Assembly (NCBI RefSeq): GCF_008254045.1
Contig: NZ_CP042425.1
Location: 7,702,163-7,766,162 of the forward strand
Length of the DNA stretch: 64,000 nucleotides
Direction of reading: 5' to 3'
Source: Limnoglobus roseus
GTDB lineage: Bacteria; Planctomycetota; Planctomycetia; Gemmatales; Gemmataceae
This document shows positions 16,764-25,700 of this stretch, piece after piece. Within the stretch, counting starts at the first letter, position 1. Each line of letters starts with the position of its first letter. Below the pieces are notes generated by a model. That model saw only the letters and a list, made by a program, of their open reading frames with translations, was not told the DNA's origin and made no database searches. The position numbers were made by a program, and so were the translations under genes.

Positions 16764-19700
16764 TTACTTCTTCACCTCGAACAACGCATCGCCCTTCGGC
16801 AGTTCTTTGCCCCAGTTGCCGCTGAAGATGGCGTTCCGGACCCGAGCCTCGGTGCGGTCGGTGTAGTGGAAGAAGCCGAACGTCCGCTGGTTCGTCGGCT
16901 CGATGTCGCGCTCGAAGACGGGCGTACCGTTCACGCTTACGGTCATCTTGTCACCGACGACGGCGAGTTTGCCCTTGTTCCACTGCTTCTCTTTCAGCGG
17001 CACTTTCACCGGCTTCTCCTGTGGCGTCAGGTTGTCGAACTTCACGCCGCTCTTGTCGTGCCAGCTGTCGGTCAGCCAGTGCAACTTCGCCCCGTCCGGT
17101 TCCAGCATCACGACGAGGCGGTCGAGCATCGGGTGGGCCATGGCCTTGTCGGGGTCGTAGTAGAACTCGAAATCGACGGTGCCGTCTTCGAGCATCGGCC
17201 GCTGGTAGTAGATCGCGGCTTCCGGGAAGGTGCGGACCTCAGGCTTACCGTCCGGGTTGGCCTCCGGCCGCGCGCCGGTCTGGAAGACCTCCTCGCCGCG
17301 CTTCGCCCAGATCGTGCCGAGGTACGGCCGCCACATGGCGAGCGTTTCGGACGAGAGCATGTCCACCTTGTCCGGCACCGTCACGTCGCCGGTGATCTTC
17401 AGGTTTGCCGCATCGCCGGTCACAGAGAAGTGGCCGTGCAGCCCGATCCACGGGTCGCCGTTCACGCCGATGCGTTCCTCGTTCAGCTTGCGGTCGCCGA
17501 CGAAGCTCGTCATGACGCCGTCCTTTACGACCATTTTGAACGGGTAGATCTCCTTCTCGAACGGGCCGAACGGCGGCTGGATCGTGTGCGAGCGGGCGTC
17601 GTGGTTGACCGTCGATTGCAACTTGTACGACTTGCGGTCCTTGCCAAACTCGAACTGGTAACCGCCGTACCGTGCGTACAATTCGGACCACCCCTGGAGC
17701 TTGAGGTTACAGGTCAGTTCGAAGTTGCCGCGAACCGGCGTCTTCAGGAATAAGAAGTCGAAGTTGTGGCCGGGGTAGTGGACGATAGCCTTATCGCGGA
17801 CGGACCAGTGCGGGGCGTTCATCCCCTGGCTGCGGCTCCACGAGTCGAAGTTCGGGACCGACGCCCAGTGAACGAGGGCCGCGTCCGAGCCGAACCGCGG
17901 GCTGCCGTCCGGGTTGGCCAAGATGTCGGCGCGGGCCTTCAAAGCGTGGTAGTACCGCGACCAGGTATCGCGGCCGTCGAACGTCTTGTTATTACCGCTG
18001 GACCGCTCCCAGTTCTTGACCATCGCGAGCGACAGTTCGTGAACGGACTTCACGTGGGGGGGCCGTTCGAGTGCGGCTTGTGCCACTACAAAGTCGGCCC
18101 AGCGGTTCTCGGCCTTCTCGTCCGGCTTCATCGTCTTCGCCGCGGTGATGATCTCGTTCAACATTGCCGCGGCCTCGGCGTCGTTGCCCTGCGCGATCTT
18201 GACGAGGCAGAGTAATGCCTTCCGATCACGATCGAAGTTCGGATCCGGTTCCAATGGTTGAGCCTTCGCGACGAGGCTGGCCAATTCGTCGAGCTTGTTC
18301 AACTCCTTCGCAGCGGTCACGAGCGCGAAGCACGGGGCTTCGAACTTCGCCCCGAGGAAGACCCGTTGACCGGCCGGTTGGTCTTTCTGATCCACGACCC
18401 CCAGCACGTCTTGCGGGGTCATCACGCCGTTGAGTTGGAAGTTCGGCTGGGTCGGGCCGGGCAACACCCAGGCGGCGAGCAACTTGAACCGTTCGGCTGG
18501 GGTTAGGGCTTTGACCTTCGCCAGCACTTCGACCGGGTTGCCGGCGAAATATTGCTCGCCGACTTCGTGCCGCCGGGTCTTCGCGACGGCCGGTGACGGG
18601 GCCTTCGTGACGAACGCGACAGCTTCGAGCGAATCGAGTTTCTTCGGCCAGTTGCCGGTCAGGACGACGTTCCGCACGCGGGCCGCCGTCTGATCGCGGA
18701 AGTGGAAGAAGCCAAAGGTGCGGTCGGTCGCCTCGGCCTTGCCCTCGTAGACGGGTGTGCCGTTCAGCGTGATCATCACGCCGTCGGCAGTTGTCGCGAC
18801 CGTCACGGCGTTCCAGTCTTTCTCCTTCAGCGTGAGCTTCGCCGCCCCTGCGACGGGTGTGGCGTTGTCGGTCGGCAGGCCGGTCCAGTCCTCGCTTCCG
18901 GTGGTCAGCCAGTGGAGTTTAACGCCGGCCGGGTCGAGCAGGAACGCGACGCGGCCGAGGCTCGGATGAACGTGCGACTTGCCCGCCTCGTAGTAGAACT
19001 CGTAGCGGACGGCCTCGCCGGATCGCAATGGCCGGAAGTAGCCGAGCTTCGCCTGCCGGGCCGGGCCGGTGGCGTCGTCGAGCTTGCGGCCGAGCAACTC
19101 CCCGTCCTTCGCCTGCCAGTCGTAGTTCGGCTCCTGCTTCTCCTCGGCGGGCGTTTCGTCGTTGCCGTTGGGGTCGCGGGGCTTGTCCTTATTGCGTTCG
19201 AACTCCCGCTTCTGGAGGGGCTTCGGCAGCAGGGCATCCGGGTAGTGCGAAAACCAGCCGGTGACGTCGTTGCCGTTCGTCAACTTGACCTCGGCCAATA
19301 CGTCCGGCGTTCCGGTGAGCGTTGGGTTGCGGAACAGCGGCTTGCGGCTGTTCGTCCCGTAGAGCATGAGCCACGGGCTGACCGCCGACGGGTCGGTGTC
19401 CTCGTAGAAGACCTCACCGTTCCACAGGCACGTCACCTTCTTCGGCGTGACCCGGAGGGTCATCCGGTTGAACGACTCCTTCTTCATCGACTTCATCTGG
19501 GCCTTGTTCACGACGTCGTCGCGCATCACGGCCGACAGCATCGTGGTCACGTTCTCGCCGCACGGCTGGTACACCACCCCGGCGTAACCGCCGTGACTCT
19601 CCTTCCAGCCGCCGAGGTAGACGTCCACGCTGAACTCGAACGTGCCGGCCAAGGGCGTGTCGAACAGCAGGTAGGCGTTGTCCTGCGACCAGCCGTTCGT

Positions 19701-22700
19701 CACGGCCCCGTCGTGGGCGAACCACAACGTGCCGGGCGAGAGGCCGTGCCAGTGTTCCGGCAGTGCGTCGGCGAGTGCCCCCGGCGTCTTCATCGACTGG
19801 TTGGCGAAGGTGGTCCACGCCTCGCGGACTTTCGTGAGCGCATCATAGTTGTGGACGCCGCGGGCACGGTCCTGCATCGGCTTGTACAACTTGTCGGCCA
19901 CCGCCTGGAACGCGGGGTCGGCGGCGCAGAGCTGCGCGAACACCAACTCGCTGGCGTGGAAGGGCACGGGCTGACGGCCCTCGTAGTCGTACCGCGACCG
20001 GACGGTGCTCTCGGCCGCCGTCGTGGTCATCCGCTTCACGGCGGCGTCGCCGTAAGCTTTCACGGCCGCCTCGGCCTGCTTGCCCTTGCCGGCCCGCAGG
20101 TAGGCCAGCACGCGGAACAGGTCGGCGTTCTCGACCTTCTCGGCCGCCAGCTTATCGGCCTCGGCGAGCAGTTCGTCCAATTTGCCGCACTCTTTCGCCG
20201 CGTCGATGAGCATGACCATCGTGCTCAGCAGTTCGTTGGCGGTCAGCGGCGGCAGTTTCAGGAATTGGGCCGGCGGGATCTCCTTCGGGATCGTGCCGAT
20301 GTAGTACCGCACCGACTTGCGGCCGGTCGTCGGCATCGTCCACGCCTTGAGGGTCACGTAGCGCTTCTCGGCGGGCATCTCGAGGAGCAGTTTCACCAGC
20401 GTGATGAAGTTCGAGAGGGCCGGCTCGGCGCGGCGGGCGCGGCGGGACGGGTCGGCCCCGGCGCTGCTCGTCAGGTCGGCGTGCTGGGCGTAGTTCTTCA
20501 GAGCCTCTTCGACCGCGTCGGCCTTCAAGTACCACGTCGCGACTCGTTCGTAGAAGGAGGCGTCCGGCGTGATGAACGTCTTCGCCATCGTCTCCATCGT
20601 CTTCAACAGCGTGACGGCCGCGGCCTTATTGCCGACGCGGACGTGGTACCCGATGATCTTTTCGCCGAGTTCGGCCGCCGCGCTGGTGTTCTTCGCGAGG
20701 GCGAAGTTCATCGCCACTTTTTGCAGGATCGGCTCGGCCGTGGGCGCGAGGGCCGGGCTTTCGAGCGCCTGCTGGCCGAGCTTCGAGACGGTGTCGAGCG
20801 TCAGTTGCGACGTGTCCTTGCCCGCCCGGTCGCCGAGCGCCTTGAGGATTTCGAGGGCCTTCGCGTCGTCCTTCGCCTTCATCGCCAGGGTGAACGAGAG
20901 GACATTCGCCGCCATCTCGCCGAGGGGTTGTTTGGCGCGGGATTCGATCCGCTTCTTGAGGTCGTCGAGCTTGCCGGCGTCGATGGCCAGTTGGGCGAGG
21001 GTGCCGGCCAGGCCGCGGTCGCTGCCGCCGCCGTAGACTTCCGGCGGGGGGTTGGAGATCGGCGTCCAACTGTTGCCGCCGGCCATCATGGTGTACACCT
21101 GCCCGCCGCGGCGAACGTCGGCCGTCAGGAACATCTCGGCCGGGCGGCTGTCCGGGAAGACGGCCATCGCCACGACTTCGTACACGTCGGCCGGCGGGAC
21201 GTTGAGCTTCTTCCAGCGCGCCACCATGTTGATGAGGGCCGTGTCCACGGAGATCGGCCCCTGAACGCCCCGCTCGATGAGGTATTGCAGCCCACCGACT
21301 GTGACCTGCGTGTACCCCCCGCCGCCGCGACGGTTGTTATCGTCTTGCTTACCTTCAACCGGCGGGCCGCCCTTCACCGCGTCTCGCATCGCCTTCAGCG
21401 AGAGGGCCGGCAGTTTGTTGTCGGCGGCCAACTTCGCGAGTTCGTACACCTGCTGGAACTGGTCGGTCGTCAGCACCGGCACGCCGTTCTTCGTCGGCAT
21501 CGCGGTCGTCGGTCCCGTGGTCGTTGTCCCACCGAAGCCCTTCAACATGATCTGGGCGAAGTGCGTCGGCCGGCCGTCGTCGATCCGCGATTGCGGGGCG
21601 GTGGCCGCGGGAGGGGCCGGGGTTGCGGGGGCGGCCGGAACCGGCTTGGGGCCCGGGGCGACGGCGGTCTTGGTCGGCGGGGGCTTCGGCAGAAGGAGGT
21701 CGAGCATCTCGCCCCACTTCGCCTCGGCCTTCGCCACGTCCTTGCGGTCGTGTTCGATCTGGCCCCACTCGCGGAGGACGGCCACCGCGTACTTCGTCTC
21801 GGCCTGACGGACGGCCGCCTCGACGGCGCGGGCCGCGAGTTTCTCGCCGACGGCTCGCAGGTCGTCCTTCTTCAAGCACTCCCGCGCGGCGAGCCAGAGG
21901 TTCACTTGCCGCATCGCCTCGGTCCGCTGACGGCTGTTGGCCTTCGCCCCCTTCGGCAGCGGTTCCAACGGCGTTTCGTCCACGAGTTTCGTCAGCTTCT
22001 CCAGGGCCGCCTTCGCCGCGTCCGGCTTGTCGTCCGTCAAAGCGACGATGGTGGCGGCGATGGCCACCGTGAGGTCTTTCGGGTGCTCGGCCTGCGTCGC
22101 CGCCGCTTTCTCGACGGCCGCCTTGCGAGCTTCGGGGTTCTTCGCCAACGACTGTGCGGCCGTGGCGAAGACGCTGGCGAGGGCCGTCTTCTCCAGGTTG
22201 CGGGCGTCGACCGTCACCATGAGGTCGAGGGCCGACTTGTTCGCCTCCGTCGTCTTCTGCGGCGTCAGCAATGTGTTGACCGCGGCCGGCAGCGCCTCCG
22301 GCTTCATCTTCCGCAGAGTCTCCTTCAACCCGGACTCGATCTGCTGGGTGAACTGGTCCGAGCCACCGCCGTAGTAGCTGTTCGCAATGGCCAGGCGGTC
22401 GCGGTTGGAGAGTAGTTGCTGGTATTGCCGGACCGCCTCAATTGTGTCGCCGAGGCGGGCGAAGTCCTGAGCGACGGCAAGGCCGTCCTGAATCTCGCGG
22501 TACTCCCAGTAGCCGCCGCTGTAGCCGGGGTTGGTTCGCTCGACTTTCGTGACCTTCGCCAGCGTCTTCTTGGCGTCGTCCATTCGGCCGAGTTGCTCGT
22601 ACCACCAGATGAGCCGCCGGGCGGGCGAGTAGCTGTACTCGCTGTTCTGGTCCTTGAGCAGGTCTTCGTACCCGACTTCCAGGCTCTTCAGAACGTCTTC

Positions 22701-25700
22701 CTCGATACCAGCGTAGTACTCCAGTTCTTGCGCGAGGGTGAAGCGGGCCATCGCCGGAATGTCGGCGGTCTTATCCGTGAAGATGGCGTTCCACGCAGCG
22801 ATGCCCTTCGCTTTCTGCCCGGTCTGGATGTCGATGACCGCCAACAACGCCTTGCCCGCGACCCAATCGGGTTTCTTGGCGAGGGCGGCTTCGATCTCCT
22901 TCCGCAGTTCCGGCATCCGCTCCTGCTTCCGGGCGATCGAGAGCATCCGCGTCGTAACTGTGGTGGCTTGGCCGTTCTGCCCGTAGCTCGAAATCTGCGT
23001 CAGCACGTCCCACGAGTCGCTCAGACTGTCTTCCCGCGGGATGACGGCCTGCTTGACGTAGTCGTACAGTTCCGGCATCTTCCACATCTCGTCGCGGTTG
23101 ATGTTGCCGAGGATGTAGGCGCGCTCCTGCGGGAACGCCTCCCACGCCTTCTTGAACATCTTCAGGCCGATCTCGCGGGTCTTCTCCTGCTCCAACAGCG
23201 GCGTCACCATCTCGATGACGGTCCAGTAGTTGTTGAACTTCTTGAGGTCGATCTCGTCGAAGAGGGCGACGAGTTCTTCGAACTTGTTGGCCTCCGAGAA
23301 GAGTCGCTGGATCTCGTAGTAGTTGTTCTGGAACAGGGCGGGGTCCTTCTTGATCGCCATCTTGAAGAACTTCATCGCCTCGTCCTTGTCGCCATTGGCC
23401 TGCATCTGCTGGGCGACCTGCATCATCAGCGGGGCGTCATCAGGCTTCAGTTCCGACAACTTCAACAGCGTTGCCTTCTGCTTGTCCTTGTCGCCGGACG
23501 CCTGGTAGTAGCCGAGCAAGGTCTGGTGGATCTGGGTCGACTTGGGCGACGTCTTCAACTGGGCCTCGGCCCGCTCGATCAATTCCTTGAGTTGGCCGGA
23601 CCGGGCCAAAATGCCGATGGCCTGATTGCGGCTACCGTCGCCCTCGTCGTAATTGCGGTAGCGGCTGGCGGCGGTGGCCGGAGCCTTCCGCAGAATCTGT
23701 TTCGCGATCTGCACGGCCTGATCCGTCTGGCCCTGCGTCTGGTAGGCGTTCATCAGTCGCAACAGTGTGGCCGTCTTGTTCCCGGCCTGCCGTTGGGCGC
23801 GGGCGAGGACCGTCTCCGCCAGCTCGTGCATGCCGAGGCGGTGCATCTTGCCGGCGAGTTCGAGTTGCTTGTCGGCGTCGAGCCGAAGGCCGAAGAGTCG
23901 CTCGGCCGCCTGCCGGGCGCGATCGATGTTGCCAGTTCGCTCGGCCAACCGCAGGGCCATTTCCTCCCGCCGCTGCATCACCTGGTGATCGGTCGGGTTA
24001 ATGCTGTCCACCAGCGTGAGCGCCTCGGCGATTTCGTTGTTCTGCTCGCGAAGGTGGGCAATCTCCATCGTTAGGTTGTGGTCGTTCTGTCCAATCTGCG
24101 TGGCGTCGGAGAGGTGAGTCAGGGCCTCGTCCTTCTCCTCGTTCCACCAGTGCAGGTAGCCGACCGCGAGGTGCAGGTACAGTTTCTCCATCCCGTCGGC
24201 GGCCGTGAGTTGCTTTTGAAAGTGGGCGAACAGGTCGGACGTGAGGTCGGCCTTCTTGTACAACTCGAAGGCGTTGTAGAGCAGGTCGATGGTCCCCTGG
24301 TCGTAGTACTCGTTCGCGTTCGGGAAGGCGAGCTGCTTGCTGTTCCCGCCGTAGTTGCCGTTCGCGTACAGGTTGACGTAGGTTCCGCCGGTGGCCTGCC
24401 GCCGCGAGGAGGTCGTCGATGCGGCCTTCGGGGCGGTGAGGTTTTGCTTGCGGACCATCGAAAGGTAAAAGTCGAGGACCGCTAGACCGTCGGCGTACTT
24501 CTTGGCCTCGATCCGCTTACCCATCATTGTCACGAGCGACGAGTAATACTGCCGGGTCGGCAGGCTCCCCAGGGCGCTCGACGACTTGACCGGCCCCTGG
24601 AGTTGTTCGAGTTTCTTGTACATCGACAGGACGGTTTCGAGGTCGTCGCGTTCCACCGTCGCGTTGATGACCGTGGCAACGCGGTCCACCGTGGTCGCCG
24701 CCGCGAGCATCTCTTGGTATAGGGCCTTCTCTTCCGTCTCCTTCTTGGCCCGCTTCAATTCCACCACGACCGCCCCGGTCACGTCGGGCGTCACCCACTC
24801 GGGCTTGATCGTTTTCAGCTTCTGGTACGTCTCCATCAGGTACTTCAACTGCTCGTCCGGCAACGGCGGCGTCTTGTCCTCGCCCGGTTGTCCGCCGCGG
24901 GAGTAGCGGCGTTGCGGTTGGCCCTCCGTCCTCATGCCGACCGACGTGAGGAAGACGAACTGCGCGGCCGGATCGGTGCTCGCTTTCGCGAGAGCCGTGG
25001 CTCGCTCGAAGACGTCCTTGTTGTCGTACCGGACCGATTGCAGGTAGTGCCAGTCCCAGAGGGAACGGGCGGCCGGGTTCGGCAGACTCTTTGCCTTGCG
25101 AAGTTCGGCGACAAACTTCTCCTGCCCGTCGGCCTTGTCGCGGGACAGTTCGTACAGCCAACCGAGCGCGGCCATGCGGGCCTCGCCGAAGTCCTTCGGC
25201 GTGTAGAACGGCTGCTGTTGCTGGCCGCCGTAATAGTTGTTGGAATCGATGCCCACGGCCGTGCGGATCGTCCAGACGTTCTCCATCCGCCGTTGGAGCG
25301 GCGGGCGACTCACTTCGGAACGGCGGGCGCGGCGGGCGGCCGCCAGAGCCGGCGGCGTGGGCTTCGCACCCTTCTTGTCGTCCTTCTTCTGGGCCGCGAG
25401 TTTCTTTTCGTGTTCGAGCATTTCGCCGAGTTCATCGTCCGGCAGTTTCAGCGCGAGAATGGCCTTGAAGCGGGCGGCCGAGTCCTCTTTCTTCCCCCGC
25501 TCGGCAAGGATTGCCCCTTCGCGGTAGAGCAATTCCCAGTTGCCCGGCTTCTGGACCAACATCCGGGAAAGAATCGCGAGGGCCGAGTCCTGCTTCTTGG
25601 ACGTGACGAGCGTGTCGATGGCTTGCAGGTTCCGGTGCGGCTCGTTCATCTCGGCGATTGACTTCACCCACACGTCGGCGGCCTCATCCCCTTCCCCGGC

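Noticed and set aside
18702-22415. A 1237-codon open frame on the plus strand, antisense to the giant TPR gene
   Set aside because: It mirrors the codon pattern of the TPR gene in GC-rich DNA; the translation is rich in Arg, Val and Leu without any recognisable domain, and there is no ribosome site or promoter.
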